Below, piece after piece: positions 26,381 to 36,081 of a DNA stretch of 64,000 nt. The stretch spans positions 992,001-1,056,000 of the forward strand of contig NZ_CP023747.1 of the NCBI RefSeq assembly GCF_008704995.1. Reading direction: 5' to 3'. The translations under genes and the position numbers were made by a program. Source of the stretch: Streptomyces nodosus (GTDB lineage: Bacteria; Actinomycetota; Actinomycetes; Streptomycetales; Streptomycetaceae). Within the stretch, counting starts at the first letter, position 1; each line of letters opens with the position of its first letter. Under the pieces are notes generated by a model that worked only from the letters and a program-made list of their open reading frames with translations, had not been told where the DNA came from and ran no database searches.

Positions 26381-27196
26381 TCAGCCGCGGTCCGTGCTCT
26401 CGGCGGCCGAGGTCGCGAGTGCCTCCTCGCGCACCCGTGCGCAGCAGCCGCTCAGCAGCCGTGAGACATGCATCTGGGAGATGCCGAGCTGATGGGCGAT
26501 GCGGCTCTGGGTCATACCCCGGAAATAGCGCAGATAGAGGATGGCGCGCTCACGCTCGGGCAGGGACCGCAGGCACGGCTTGACGGCCTCCCGGTCGACG
26601 ATCAGGTCGTATCCCGAGTCGGACTCGCCCAGGGCGTCGCCCAGCGCGTATCCGTCCTCACTGCCGGCCACCTCCGCGTCCAGGGACAGGGCGGTGAAGC
26701 TGTCCATGGCCTCCAGACCCACCCGGACGTCCTCCTCGCTGAGGTGCGCGTGCTCCGCGATGTCCGCGACGGTCGGCCCGTGCCCCGGGGTCTCCTGGGA
26801 GATCTCCTTGGCGGCCACCCGCACCCGGTTGCGCAGGTCCTGGACCCGGCGGGGGACGTGCAGGACCCACATATGGTCCCGGAAATGCCGCTTGATCTCA
26901 CCGGTGATGGTGGGGATCGCATAGCTTTCGAAGGCGTATCCGCGCTCCGGCTCATAGCGGTCCACCGCCTTGACCAGGCCCAGTGCCGCGACCTGACACA
27001 GGTCCTCGACGGACTCGCCCCGCCCGCGGTAGCGGCGGGCGATCCGCTCGGCCATCGGGAGCCAGGACCGGACGATCTCGTCACGCAGCGCCTGGCGCTC
27101 GGGACAGTCGGACAGACCGCAAAGCCGCTCGAACGCCTCCCCGGTGTCGGGGGCGTCGTCGTGCGGATGCTGCTTCGCCTTGACCGTGATGCGCAT
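26381..27196 (-). CDS. SigB/SigF/SigG-family RNA polymerase sigma factor
   Basis: This 271-residue group 3 sigma factor has region 2 at about residues 40-115 (PMAERIARRYRGRGESVEDLCQVAALGLVKAVDRYEPERGYAFESYAIPTITGEIKRHFRDHMWVLHVPRRVQDL). Region 3 is at 125-180 and region 4 at 205-260 (LPERERAILYLRYFRGMTQSRIAHQLGISQMHVSRLLSGC). Streptomyces carry several paralogues of this type that serve osmotic, oxidative or developmental stress; which one this is cannot be told by eye. No anti-sigma/antagonist pair is adjacent, but GHKL and STAS genes lie elsewhere in the window (35370, 47446, 49061). A possible SigB-type promoter lies 134 bases upstream. Confidence 0.88.
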   Translation of the reverse strand: MRITVKAKQHPHDDAPDTGEAFERLCGLSDCPERQALRDEIVRSWLPMAERIARRYRGRGESVEDLCQVAALGLVKAVDRYEPERGYAFESYAIPTITGEIKRHFRDHMWVLHVPRRVQDLRNRVRVAAKEISQETPGHGPTVADIAEHAHLSEEDVRVGLEAMDSFTALSLDAEVAGSEDGYALGDALGESDSGYDLIVDREAVKPCLRSLPERERAILYLRYFRGMTQSRIAHQLGISQMHVSRLLSGCCARVREEALATSAAESTDRG

Positions 27197-27329
27197 GTGC
27201 TTTCAACTCCCTCGAGGGGCTGACTGGAGAGTCACCGTGGGAGGGCGCACACACAGCAGGGACACACCCGGGATCGCTGGTGGCCAGCTCCCACGGACGT
27301 GCCTCCTGTCCGAAGCACTAGTAGCCCCC

Positions 27330-27354
27330 ATTCCCGCATCGCGTCCCGCCAAAC
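27330..27354 (-). promoter_or_regulatory. Possible SigB-type promoter of the sigma-factor gene
   Basis: On the minus strand GTTT (27354-27351) is followed after 15 bases by GGGAAT (27335-27330). This fits the GTTT-N14-16-GGGTAT/C pattern of Streptomyces SigB-family promoters with one mismatch, and would give a leader of about 130 bases. It suggests autoregulation of this or a related sigma factor. Confidence 0.45.
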
Positions 27355-27430
27355 AGCTTCTTCCTGCTGTCACCGGAGGATTCCGGGACACCGAGGGACA
27401 CGGTGACCGTGGGCGGTCGCCCGAGTCCCA

Positions 27431-27446
27431 CCGGTGACATCACCGG
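27431..27446 (-). terminator. Inverted repeat after glgB
   Basis: CCGGTGA and TCACCGG flank two bases, 54 bases beyond the glgB stop codon. It is a candidate terminator of the glgE-treS-mak-glgB transcript, although the tiny loop also suits a protein-binding palindrome. Confidence 0.35.
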
Positions 27447-27499
27447 CACCCGATTCACCCGGTGACGTCCCGCTCCGCAGGGTGTTCGCCGTCTCGCCC

Positions 27500-29725
27500 T
27501 TACGCGGGCCGCAGCCAGAGGGTGGCGAGGGGTGGCAGGGTCAGGCGGATGCTTGTGGTGTGGCCGTGGCAGGGGGTGGGTTCGGGTGTGAGGGGTTCGG
27601 GGTTGTGGATGTTGCTGCCGCCGTATCGGGTGTGGTCGGTGTTGAGGGTTTCGTGCCAGGTGTGGATGTCGTGGGGGACGCCGAGGCGGTAGTCGTGGCG
27701 GACGGCGGGGGAGAAGTGGGAGACGGCGAGCAGGGGTGTGCCGTGGGTGTCGTGGCGGAGGAAGGCGAGGACGTTGTCGTCGGCGGCGTCGGCGGTGATC
27801 CAGTGGAAGCCGGTGGGGTCGGTGTCGTTCTGCCACAGGGCGGGGGTGTGGCGGTAGTGGGTGTTGAGGTCGCGGACGAGGTCGCGGATGCCGCGGTGGT
27901 CGGGTTCGGCCGGGTGGGCGGGGTCGAGGAGCCACCAGTCGGGGCCGTGGGTGTGGGACCATTCGGTTGCCTGGGCGAACTCCTGTCCCATGAAGAGGAG
28001 TTGTTTGCCGGGGTGGGCCCACATGTAGGCGAGGTAGGCGCGGTGGTCGGCGCGTTGCTGCCACCAGTCGCCGGGCATCTTGGAGACCAGGGACCGTTTG
28101 CCGTGGACGACTTCGTCGTGGGAGAGCGGCAGGATGTAGTGCTCGGTGTGGGCGTAGGTCAGGGAGAAGGTCATCCGGTGATGGTGGTGGCGGCGGTGCA
28201 CGGGGTTGTGGGCCAGGTAGGTGAGGGAGTCGTGCATCCAGCCCATGTTCCATTTGAGGTCGAAGCCGAGGCCGCCGTGGTGGGTGGGGCGGGTGACGCC
28301 GTTCCAGGCGGTGGATTCCTCGGCGAGGGTGATGACGTCGGGGTGGCGGCGGTGGAGGGTGGCGTTCAGGTCCTGGAGGAAGGCGACGGCGTCGAGGTTC
28401 TCGTTGCCGCCGTGAATGTTGGGGGTCCACCGGCCCGGGGTGCGTGAGTAGTCGAGGTAGAGCATGGAGGCGACGGCGTCGACGCGCAGGCCGTCGAGGT
28501 GGAACTCCTCGCACCAGTACAGGGCGTTGGCGATCAGGAAGTTGCGGACCTCGCGGCGGCCCAGATCGAATTCCAGGGTGCCCCAGTCGGGGTGGGCGGC
28601 GCGGTGGGGGTCCTGGTGCTCGTACAGGGGGCGCCCGTCGAACTGGGCCAGTGCCCAGTCGTCGCGGGGGAAGTGGGCCGGCACCCAGTCCAGCAGCACC
28701 CCGATCCCCGCCCGGTGCAGCGCGTCGACCAGGAACCGGAAGTCGTCGGGAGTGCCCAGCCGCGCGGTCGGCGCATAGAACCCGGTGACCTGATAGCCCC
28801 ACGACCCGCCGAAGGGATGCTCCGCCAGCGGCATCAGCTCCACATGGGTGAACCCCAGATCCCTCACATACCCGGGCAGCTGCTCCGCCAGCTGCCGGTA
28901 GGTCAGCCCCGGCCGCCAGGACGGCAGATGCACCTCGTACACCGACAACGGCGCCCGACACACCGCAACATCACCACGCCCGCCCATCCATTCCGTATCG
29001 CGCCAGGCGTAGGCCGACTCCGTGACGATCGACGCGGTCGCCGGCGGAACCTCGGTACGGCGCGCCATCGGATCCGCCCGCAGAGTGGTGGTGCCGTCGG
29101 GGCGGGTGATCTCGAACTTGTAGAGCGTGCCGGGCCCCACCCCGGGCACGAACAACTCCCACACCCCACTGGAACCCAGCGAACGCATCGGATACGCACG
29201 ACCGTCCCAGTGACAGAAGTCCCCACAAACCCTGACGCCCCGCGCGTTGGGCGCCCAGACGGTGAAGCGGGTCCCCCGGACGCCCGCATGGGTCATCGCC
29301 CGCGCGCCGAGCGCCCTCCACAGCTCCTCGTGCCGCCCCTCGCCGATCAGATGCAGATCGAAGGCGCCGAGCGCGGGCAGAAAGCGGTACGGGTCGTCGG
29401 TCTCCAGCACCACGCCCTCGTACGCCACCAGAAGCCGGTACTCGGGGACCTCGCGCAGCGGCAGCAGCCCCGAGAAGAAGCCGTCACCGTCGTCGTACAG
29501 CTCCGCCCATGCCTCGCCCATCACAAGGGTGACCGACAGCGCGCCCGGGCGCAGCACACGGAAGGCCACCCCGTCGGGCACCGGGTGGGCGCCGAGCACC
29601 GTATGAGGGTCGTGATGGGTGCCCGCCAGCAGCCGTTCCCGGTCGCCGGGCTCCGCGGGGGCGGGACTCGGGGTGGCCAAGGAAGAGGAGGACAGGGGCG
29701 GTTGGTTCGTGGTGTGGACGGTCAC
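27500..29725 (-). CDS. glgB: 1,4-alpha-glucan branching enzyme
   Basis: This 741-residue protein has an N-terminal carbohydrate-binding module 48 (about 100-230: FTVWAPNARGVRVCGDFCHWDGRAYPM) and a GH13 barrel. The catalytic residues are seen in LDGLRVDAVASMLYLDY (Asp nucleophile), TLAEESTAW (Glu) and LPLSHDEVVHG (Asp). A C-terminal beta domain ends in TLPPLATLWLRPA. It introduces alpha-1,6 branches into the alpha-glucan built by GlgE. Its start overlaps the maltokinase stop (ATGA). The last third of the gene is strongly C-biased at third positions compared with the first part. Confidence 0.95.
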   Translation of the reverse strand: MTVHTTNQPPLSSSSLATPSPAPAEPGDRERLLAGTHHDPHTVLGAHPVPDGVAFRVLRPGALSVTLVMGEAWAELYDDGDGFFSGLLPLREVPEYRLLVAYEGVVLETDDPYRFLPALGAFDLHLIGEGRHEELWRALGARAMTHAGVRGTRFTVWAPNARGVRVCGDFCHWDGRAYPMRSLGSSGVWELFVPGVGPGTLYKFEITRPDGTTTLRADPMARRTEVPPATASIVTESAYAWRDTEWMGGRGDVAVCRAPLSVYEVHLPSWRPGLTYRQLAEQLPGYVRDLGFTHVELMPLAEHPFGGSWGYQVTGFYAPTARLGTPDDFRFLVDALHRAGIGVLLDWVPAHFPRDDWALAQFDGRPLYEHQDPHRAAHPDWGTLEFDLGRREVRNFLIANALYWCEEFHLDGLRVDAVASMLYLDYSRTPGRWTPNIHGGNENLDAVAFLQDLNATLHRRHPDVITLAEESTAWNGVTRPTHHGGLGFDLKWNMGWMHDSLTYLAHNPVHRRHHHHRMTFSLTYAHTEHYILPLSHDEVVHGKRSLVSKMPGDWWQQRADHRAYLAYMWAHPGKQLLFMGQEFAQATEWSHTHGPDWWLLDPAHPAEPDHRGIRDLVRDLNTHYRHTPALWQNDTDPTGFHWITADAADDNVLAFLRHDTHGTPLLAVSHFSPAVRHDYRLGVPHDIHTWHETLNTDHTRYGGSNIHNPEPLTPEPTPCHGHTTSIRLTLPPLATLWLRPA

Positions 29726-31122
29726 GGGATGGGCCTCCTCGAGCCGGGGCGTTCGGCGAGGCGTGCGATCGCCGCCATCGGCACCGGCAGCCAGTCGGGG
29801 CGGTGCCTGGCCTCGTACAGGACCTCATAGACCGCGCGGTCCGTCTCGTACGCGCGCAGCAGCCCGGGGTGTTCCCGGGGGTCCCAGCCCGCCCCGGCCG
29901 CGTACCCCGCGCAGTACGCCTCGCGGCAGCGCAGCGCCCAGTCCGGGCGCCAGGGGCTGCGGGCATGGGCGGCGTAGTCGAAGGAGCGGAGCATGCCCGC
30001 GACATCCCTGACCGGGCACTGGATGCGGCGGCGCTCCGGGAGCGGGCGGGCCGGCTCGCCCTCGAAGTCGATGACATGCCACTGCCGTTCGGCCCTCAGC
30101 ACCTGCCCCAGATGCAGATCGCCATGGATGCGCTGGGCGGGGCGGGGCGTGTCCAGGGCCGCCAGTTCGGTGACGGCGGACCGCAGTTCGGGCGCGTACG
30201 GCAGCAGTTCCGGTACGGCGTGGAGGGCGTCCCGCAGCCGCCCGACCATTCCGGAGGCGAGCCGCTCGCTCTCGGCGGCGCCCCGTGACTCGACGGGGAA
30301 CGCGGCGGCGAGCGCCAGATGCACCTCGGCCGTGGCGCGCCCCATCTCATGGGCCTCCGCGGTGAAGTCCCGCCCGGCCTCCAGGGCTTCGAGCGCCTGC
30401 GTCCAACCGTCGACCCCGCCCCGCAGAAACGGCTGGAGCACCCCGAGGGTCGCGTGCCAGGGGCTCGATGTACGGAACCAGGCGACCGGGGCGGGTACCC
30501 GGGTGCATCCCTGCCGGGCCAGGGCCCAGGGCACTTCCAGATCGGGGTTGATGCCGGGCCGTACCCGGCGGAAGAGCTTCAGGATGTAGCTGTCCCCGTA
30601 CACCAGCGAGGAGTTGGACTGCTCGGCCTCCAGGAGGCGCGGGGGCAGTCCCGCGGGGAGCTTCACCCGCCGGTCGCGTTCGAAGCGGAGGGCCCCCGTG
30701 GTCCCCGGAGTGCGCAGCCGCTCCAGGAGCAGGGCCGCCCAGTGGGGTTCCTGGAGCGCGTCGTACACCGAAAGCCCCGTCAGAGGTCCCTCGGTGACGC
30801 GTCCCAGGACGGCGGCCGGAAAGAGCCGGGGGGACGGTGGCTCCCCGATGCCGAGGAGGAGTTGATAGCAGTCATGGACCGGCGCCGGGCCGGGCCCGCG
30901 TATCGCGGGCAGTTCGGCGTGGTCGGCGCGTATCAGCACATGCAGACAGTCCGGGTGGAGTTCGGTCACCGACAGCAGGGCCAGATCCGTGACGGGACGG
31001 CCCTTCCCGGCGAACCAGCGCTGGCGCGGCAGCCACTCCCGCAGCAGTCCGGAGAGCGAGGGCAGCAGCGAGGGATGGCCGACGCGGTCCGGGCGGATCG
31101 TCGCGGTCTCGGTCTTCGGCAT
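29722..31122 (-). CDS. mak: Maltokinase (Mak/Pep2)
   Basis: This 466-residue aminoglycoside-phosphotransferase-fold kinase has an N-terminal cap (LREWLPRQRWFAGKGRPVTDLALLSV) typical of maltokinases. The nucleotide-lobe segment is EQSNSSLVYGDSYILKLFRRVRPGINPDLEV, the catalytic loop IHGDLHLGQVL, and the metal-binding motif VIDFEGEPARPLPERRRIQCPVRDVAGMLRSFDYA. It phosphorylates maltose from TreS to maltose-1-phosphate, the GlgE donor. It lies 49 bases after treS and overlaps glgB by four bases, so translation is coupled downstream. In many actinobacteria it is fused to TreS; here it is separate. Confidence 0.93.
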   Translation of the reverse strand: MPKTETATIRPDRVGHPSLLPSLSGLLREWLPRQRWFAGKGRPVTDLALLSVTELHPDCLHVLIRADHAELPAIRGPGPAPVHDCYQLLLGIGEPPSPRLFPAAVLGRVTEGPLTGLSVYDALQEPHWAALLLERLRTPGTTGALRFERDRRVKLPAGLPPRLLEAEQSNSSLVYGDSYILKLFRRVRPGINPDLEVPWALARQGCTRVPAPVAWFRTSSPWHATLGVLQPFLRGGVDGWTQALEALEAGRDFTAEAHEMGRATAEVHLALAAAFPVESRGAAESERLASGMVGRLRDALHAVPELLPYAPELRSAVTELAALDTPRPAQRIHGDLHLGQVLRAERQWHVIDFEGEPARPLPERRRIQCPVRDVAGMLRSFDYAAHARSPWRPDWALRCREAYCAGYAAGAGWDPREHPGLLRAYETDRAVYEVLYEARHRPDWLPVPMAAIARLAERPGSRRPIP

Positions 31123-31171
31123 GGCGTCGTCTCGTCCTTTCCCTGGCGGCCGGCAAATCGGGGGTCATGAA

Positions 31172-32905
31172 TCAGCTGCCCACGAACACATTCACCCTGG
31201 TGGCCGGGGAGGCGTCCTTGCGGAGTCGGAACCAGTAGAAGCCGTGGCCGGCGAGGGTGAGGAGGTAGGGGAGGTCGCCGATGGGTGGGAAGCGGACCTG
31301 GCCGATGAGTTCGACGGGGTGGCGGCCGTGGAAGCGGGTCAGGTCGAGTTCGGTGGGCTGGGCGAAACGGGAGAAGTTGTGGACACACATCACCAGGTCG
31401 TCCTTGTACTCACGCAGGAACGCCAGGACGGCCGGGTTGGAGGAGACCAGCTCGGTGTAGGAGCCGAGCCCGAACGCGGGGTTCTGTTTGCGGATCTCGA
31501 TCATCCGGCGGGTCCAGTGCAGCAGGGACGACGGGGAGGACATCGAGGCCTCGACGTTGGTGACCTGGTAGCCGTGGACCGGGTCCATGATCGTGGGCAG
31601 GTAGAGACGGCCGGGGTCGCAGGAGGAGAAACCCGCGTTGCGGTCCGGGGTCCACTGCATCGGTGTGCGCACGGCGTCGCGGTCGCCGAGCCAGATGTTG
31701 TCGCCCATGCCGATCTCGTCTCCGTAGTAGAGGATCGGGGAGCCGGGCAGGGACAGCAGCAGCGCGGTGAACAGTTCGATCTGGTTGCGGTCGTTGTCCA
31801 GCAGCGGTGCCAGACGGCGGCGGATGCCGATGTTGGCGCGCATGCGGGGGTCTTTGGCGTATTCGGCCCACATGTAGTCGCGTTCCTCGTCGGTGACCAT
31901 CTCCAGGGTCAGCTCGTCGTGGTTGCGCAGGAAGATGCCCCACTGGCAGTGGGCGGGGATCTGGGGGGTCTTGGCGAGGATCTCCGAGACGGGATGCGCC
32001 GATTCACGGCGCACGGCCATGAAGATGCGGGGCATGACGGGGAAGTGGAACGCCATATGGCATTCGTCGCCGCCGCTGGGATAGTCGCCGAAGTAGTCGA
32101 CGACGTCCTCGGGCCACTGGTTGGCCTCCGCCAGCAGGACGGTGTCGGGGTAGTGGGCGTCGATCTCCTTGCGGACCCTTTTGAGGAAGGTGTGGGTGGC
32201 GGGCAGGTTCTCGCAGCAGGTGCCTTCCTGCTGGTAGAGGTAGGGGACCGCGTCCAGCCGGAAACCGTCGATGCCCAGATCGAGCCAGAACCTCAACGCG
32301 GCCAGGATCTCCTCCTGCACGGCCGGGTTGTCGTAGTTCAGATCCGGCTGGTGGGAGAAGAAACGGTGCCAGTAGTACTGCTGGCGCACCGGGTCGAACG
32401 TCCAGTTGGAGGCCTCGGTGTCCACGAAGATGACCCGCGCCTGCCCATACTGTTTGTCGTCGTCCGCCCACACGTAGTAGTCGCCGTAGGGGCCGGTCGG
32501 GTCGGTGCGGGACTGCTGGAACCACGGATGCTGGTCACTGGTGTGGTTCATCACGAAATCGATGATCACCCGCATGCCCCGCTGGTGGGCGGCGTCCACG
32601 AACTCCACGAAATCCGCGAGATCCCCGAACTCCGGCAGCACCGCCGTGTAGTCGGACACGTCGTAGCCGCCGTCCCGCAGCGGCGACCGGAAGAAGGGAG
32701 GCAGCCACAGGCAGTCGACACCCAGCCACTGCAGATAGTCCAGCTTCGCGGTCAGCCCCTTCAGATCCCCCACCCCGTCCCCGTCACTGTCCTGGAACGA
32801 GCGCACCAGGACCTCGTAGAACACGGCACGCTTGAACCACTCCGGATCCCGCTCCGCCACGGGAGTGTCCTCGAAGGTGTCCGGGACGGGCTCGTTGACG
32901 ATCAT
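31172..32905 (-). CDS. treS: Trehalose synthase (maltose alpha-D-glucosyltransferase)
   Basis: This is a 577-residue GH13 enzyme. It shows the TreS N-terminus ([50 protein letters not shown]). The catalytic motifs are [14 protein letters not shown] (Asp), [20 protein letters not shown] (Glu) and [14 protein letters not shown] (Asp), with a C-terminal beta-sandwich. It interconverts trehalose and maltose and so feeds the maltokinase. The start codon overlaps the glgE stop (ATGA), and no fused kinase is present, unlike the TreS-Mak fusions of some relatives. Confidence 0.95.
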   Translation of the reverse strand: MIVNEPVPDTFEDTPVAERDPEWFKRAVFYEVLVRSFQDSDGDGVGDLKGLTAKLDYLQWLGVDCLWLPPFFRSPLRDGGYDVSDYTAVLPEFGDLADFVEFVDAAHQRGMRVIIDFVMNHTSDQHPWFQQSRTDPTGPYGDYYVWADDDKQYGQARVIFVDTEASNWTFDPVRQQYYWHRFFSHQPDLNYDNPAVQEEILAALRFWLDLGIDGFRLDAVPYLYQQEGTCCENLPATHTFLKRVRKEIDAHYPDTVLLAEANQWPEDVVDYFGDYPSGGDECHMAFHFPVMPRIFMAVRRESAHPVSEILAKTPQIPAHCQWGIFLRNHDELTLEMVTDEERDYMWAEYAKDPRMRANIGIRRRLAPLLDNDRNQIELFTALLLSLPGSPILYYGDEIGMGDNIWLGDRDAVRTPMQWTPDRNAGFSSCDPGRLYLPTIMDPVHGYQVTNVEASMSSPSSLLHWTRRMIEIRKQNPAFGLGSYTELVSSNPAVLAFLREYKDDLVMCVHNFSRFAQPTELDLTRFHGRHPVELIGQVRFPPIGDLPYLLTLAGHGFYWFRLRKDASPATRVNVFVGS

Positions 32906-34941
32906 CGTGTGGGTGACCCTCCGGTTCGCGGTGCAGACGGTCGCAGAACGGTCAGCACGTGCGCGGGAGCAACGCCCGGCGACAGACGCACATAGTTGGC
33001 CCTGCCCCAGTGATAGGTGACACCGGTGAGCTCATCACGCACCGGCACCGACTCGTGCCAACCCAGCCCGAGCCGCGGCATGTCCAACGACACCGTCGCC
33101 TCCTGGGTATGGCACGGATCCAGATTCACGACCACCACAACCGTGTTCGAACCCGAACACTTGCTGTAGGCGATGACCTGATCGTTGTCCGCGTCATGAA
33201 AATGCAGATTCCGCAGCCGCCGCAGTGCCGGACTGGCCCGCCGCACCTCGTTCAGCCGCGTCACCAACCCTGTGATGCTGCGCCCCTCACGCTCGGCCGC
33301 CTCCCAGTCGCGGGGCCGCAACTGGTACTTCTCCGAGTGCAGATACTCCTCACTCCCCTCATGCAGAGGCTCGTTCTCGCACAGTTCGAAACCCGAGTAC
33401 ATGCCCCACGACGGAGACAGCGTCGCCGCCAGCACCGCCCGCACCTCGAACGCCGGGCGCCCCCCGTGCTGCAGATACGCGTGCAGGATGTCCGGCGTGT
33501 TCACGAACAGGTTCGGCCGCATATACGCCGCCGTCTCACCCGTCAGCTCCCCCAGATACTCCGTCAGCTCCCGCTTCGTGTTCCGCCACGTGAAATACGT
33601 GTAGGACTGCTGGAACCCCACCGCCGCCAGCGCCCGCATCACCGCCGGACGCGTGAACGCCTCCGCCAGGAACACCACATCCGGATCCACCCGGTTGATC
33701 TCCCCGATCACCCGCTCCCAGAACACCACCGGCTTCGTGTGCGGATTGTCCACCCTAAAGATCCGCACCCCCAAACCCATCCAGAACCGCAGCACCCGCA
33801 CACACTCCGCCACCAGCCCCTCGAAATCCGTATCGAAGAACACCGGATAAATGTCCTGATACTTCTTCGGCGGATTCTCCGCGAACGCCACCGACCCGTC
33901 CGCACGACGCCGGAACCACTCCGGATGCTTCTCCACCCACGGATGATCCGGAGAACACTGCAACGCGAAATCCAGCGCCACCTCAAGCCCCAACGACCGC
34001 GCCCGCCCCACGAACCACCCGAAATCCTCCACCGTCCCCAACTCCGGATGCACCGCGTCATGACCCCCCTCCGACGACCCCACCGCCCACGGCACCCCCA
34101 CATCCCCCACCCCCGCCGACAACACACCCTCCGGCCCTTTACGAAACGTCGACCCGATCGGATGCACCGGCGGCAGATACACCACGTCAAAACCCATCCC
34201 CGCGATCACCGGCAACCGCCGCGCCGCCGAACGCAACGACCCGTGCGGACACCCCACCGTCCCCTCCGAACGCGGAAAGAACTCGTACCAGGACCCGAAC
34301 AACGCCCGCTCCCGCTCCACCACCAACGGCAACACCCCCGACCACGACACCCCCACACGCAACGGAAACCGCGCCAACACCTCCACCACCCCCGGCGCCG
34401 ACACCGCCGCCAGCCGAGCCACCGGCGGACGGGACTCGTCGCGCAGCGCCTCCACCGCGGCCCGTACCGTGTCCCGCAGCGGTCCCTCCGGGACTCCGGC
34501 GGCGGCCCGCTCGTACAGATCGGCGCCCTCCTCCAGGACCAGTGCGACATCGATGCGCGCCGGGATCTTGATCTCCGCCTCCCGACGCCAGGTGGTGACC
34601 GGGTCCTTCCACGCCTCCACCAGGAAGGTCCAGTGGCCCAACGATGTCGGTGTCACCTCGGCGCCCCAACGGTCGGTGCCGGGTTCCAGCTCCCGCATCG
34701 GGGTCCGGGGGCCGGGGCGGCCCTCGGGGTCCCTGAGCACCACATCGGCGCCGATCGCCTCATGTCCCTCACCGAAGACCGTGGCGGTGACCTCGAAGGT
34801 CTCCCCCTCCACCGCCTTCGCCGGGCGCCGTCCGCCGTGCACGGAGGGCCGGACGTCCAGGATCGGTACGCGTCCGATCGTGGACCCCGGGCATCCGGCG
34901 ACGGGGGACGTCCCCTCCCGGTGGGCGGACTGCGGTTCCAT
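32902..34941 (-). CDS. glgE: Alpha-1,4-glucan:maltose-1-phosphate maltosyltransferase
   Basis: From ATG 34941, with GGAGGTG upstream, the protein is 679 residues. It has the GlgE domain order: an N-terminal beta-sandwich (residues about 20-110), an insert helical domain, and a GH13 barrel ([19 protein letters not shown] ... [26 protein letters not shown]). The nucleophile lies in [16 protein letters not shown] and the acid in [17 protein letters not shown]-terminal sandwich follows. It extends alpha-glucan with maltosyl units from maltose-1-phosphate. It heads the glgE-treS-mak-glgB operon; the open frame upstream to 35142 is rejected as leader. The middle of the gene is unusually G-rich at third positions. 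Confidence 0.95.
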   Translation of the reverse strand: MEPQSAHREGTSPVAGCPGSTIGRVPILDVRPSVHGGRRPAKAVEGETFEVTATVFGEGHEAIGADVVLRDPEGRPGPRTPMRELEPGTDRWGAEVTPTSLGHWTFLVEAWKDPVTTWRREAEIKIPARIDVALVLEEGADLYERAAAGVPEGPLRDTVRAAVEALRDESRPPVARLAAVSAPGVVEVLARFPLRVGVSWSGVLPLVVERERALFGSWYEFFPRSEGTVGCPHGSLRSAARRLPVIAGMGFDVVYLPPVHPIGSTFRKGPEGVLSAGVGDVGVPWAVGSSEGGHDAVHPELGTVEDFGWFVGRARSLGLEVALDFALQCSPDHPWVEKHPEWFRRRADGSVAFAENPPKKYQDIYPVFFDTDFEGLVAECVRVLRFWMGLGVRIFRVDNPHTKPVVFWERVIGEINRVDPDVVFLAEAFTRPAVMRALAAVGFQQSYTYFTWRNTKRELTEYLGELTGETAAYMRPNLFVNTPDILHAYLQHGGRPAFEVRAVLAATLSPSWGMYSGFELCENEPLHEGSEEYLHSEKYQLRPRDWEAAEREGRSITGLVTRLNEVRRASPALRRLRNLHFHDADNDQVIAYSKCSGSNTVVVVVNLDPCHTQEATVSLDMPRLGLGWHESVPVRDELTGVTYHWGRANYVRLSPGVAPAHVLTVLRPSAPRTGGSPTR

Positions 34942-35369
34942 GGACTTCACCTCCTCCCCCGTTCTTGAGCCCGGGCGCACACGCCGGGTCCCGCTGGAAT
35001 GCGGTGCACCGCTCCCACGACCGTTCCGCGGCGGTGCGGCCCATGCGCCGGCACGGCGACCTGGACGGGCACCGACGGACGTTCGGGCACGACCGGTGCA
35101 CGAAAGGCCGCTCACGGAGTGGGGGTGGCTCCGTCGCGGCACTCAAAGTCTTCACTCATGGTGCACGGTGCGCCACACAGCGTCCTGTTCAGAATTCAAC
35201 CGCCAGAAGCCGAGGTCACCGGGGCGGGCGTGGCTCGTGTTGCACGAATGGAGTAGCACTCTCACTCTGGTACTGACTCAGAAGCGATGAGTGCTCACGC
35301 TTCGTGTTCGGGGCTCGGCCCGAAGGGGCCAGGAGGAGCAAGGACTTCGCCGGTGAGGAGCCAACGACG
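34942..35369. other. Divergent intergenic region, glgE / GHKL ATPase gene
   Basis: These 428 bases contain the promoters for glgE (minus) and the ATPase gene (plus) but no convincing gene. I see no clear -35/-10 pair for glgE. Upstream of the ATPase gene, TTGCAC (35240-35245) is followed by TGGAGTAGCACT (35249-35260) and ACTC repeats. TGGAGT followed by CACT also occurs before the other GHKL-containing gene (48978-48987). Confidence 0.5.
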
Positions 35370-35900
35370 ATGAAGACCGCAGCACCCTGTTACTACCACC
35401 TCGACATGGAGATCAGCCCGGAGCGCATCGGGCAGGTCCGGCGGATTCTGGCCGCCCATCTCCGGTACTGGGACCTGGAGATGCTCGTCGACACCGTCTG
35501 CCACTGCGCAGACGCACTGTTGCGCACGATCGACGCACATACCCGGGACAAGCGCACCACCATCGAGATGTGGTGGAACGGCCAGCATCTGATCACCGCC
35601 GTCCAGGACGCCGAACGGGACATCCGGCCGCACTACGCGCCGACCGGCTGCCTGGCACAGATCGCGGCCCTCAGTAACGGCTGGGGGTACTGCGCCACGG
35701 ACACCGGCGGCAAGATCATCTGGTTCTCCCAGCGCGCCCGGTCCGGTGACCACGCTCCACTGGTCCCCGTGGCCCCCGCGCCGCTCCTGCGCCAGACACG
35801 CCCCCTGCCGCGCGCCCTGCCCCTCACGGCGAACGCCATCGCACGGGAACGCCACAGCATTTCAGCCGAACGGCCGGAGCCGGCGGTGTCCTCCGTCTGA
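35370..35900 (+). CDS. GHKL-type ATP-binding protein (anti-sigma-factor kinase-like)
   Basis: This 176-residue protein starts at ATG 35370 behind GAGGAG. The segment ERIGQVRRILAAHLRYWDLEMLVDTVCHCADALLRTI resembles the N-box region of small SpoIIAB/RsbW-like ATPases, but the usual Asn is replaced. The later part (QIAALSNGWGYCATDTGGKIIWFSQR) matches the end of HATPase_c domains. A Pro/Ala-rich tail of about 45 residues follows. Such proteins are abundant in Streptomyces and mostly uncharacterised. Divergence from glgE suggests, without proof, a regulatory link with alpha-glucan metabolism. The altered N-box makes kinase activity doubtful. Confidence 0.65.
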   Translation: MKTAAPCYYHLDMEISPERIGQVRRILAAHLRYWDLEMLVDTVCHCADALLRTIDAHTRDKRTTIEMWWNGQHLITAVQDAERDIRPHYAPTGCLAQIAALSNGWGYCATDTGGKIIWFSQRARSGDHAPLVPVAPAPLLRQTRPLPRALPLTANAIARERHSISAERPEPAVSSV

Positions 35901-36081
35901 ACGGCCACTCCCCCGGGCGCGCCCCGCTCCTCCTGGCGGCGGGGGCGCGCCCGGGCCGAACCTCCGGGCCACCACGCCCGGCACCCGACGGCGTGCAAGC
36001 CGCCCCTGCCGTCGCCCCCTTCCGTGTGCCCGGAGCCCGGTCGCATGGACAGGTCGCCCTCCGGTGATCGAGACTCGGCGG

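Larger units (their letters stand above)
27197..27499. other. Intergenic region between glgB end and sigma-factor start
   Basis: No gene is evident in these 303 bases. The region holds a possible SigB-type promoter (27330-27354) for the sigma-factor gene. It also has a cluster of GGTGA/TCACC palindromes, namely CACGGTGACCGTG at 27399-27411, CCGGTGA-CA-TCACCGG at 27431-27446 and TCACC-C-GGTGA at 27455-27465. The last two lie in the 3' untranslated part of the glgB transcript and may form its terminator. Confidence 0.6.

Noticed and set aside
30989..34968. Two plus-strand open frames of about 670 codons opposite treS and glgE
   Set aside because: Both lie antisense to unmistakable GH13 genes and read as repetitive His/Arg/Pro or Val/Gly sequence without motifs.
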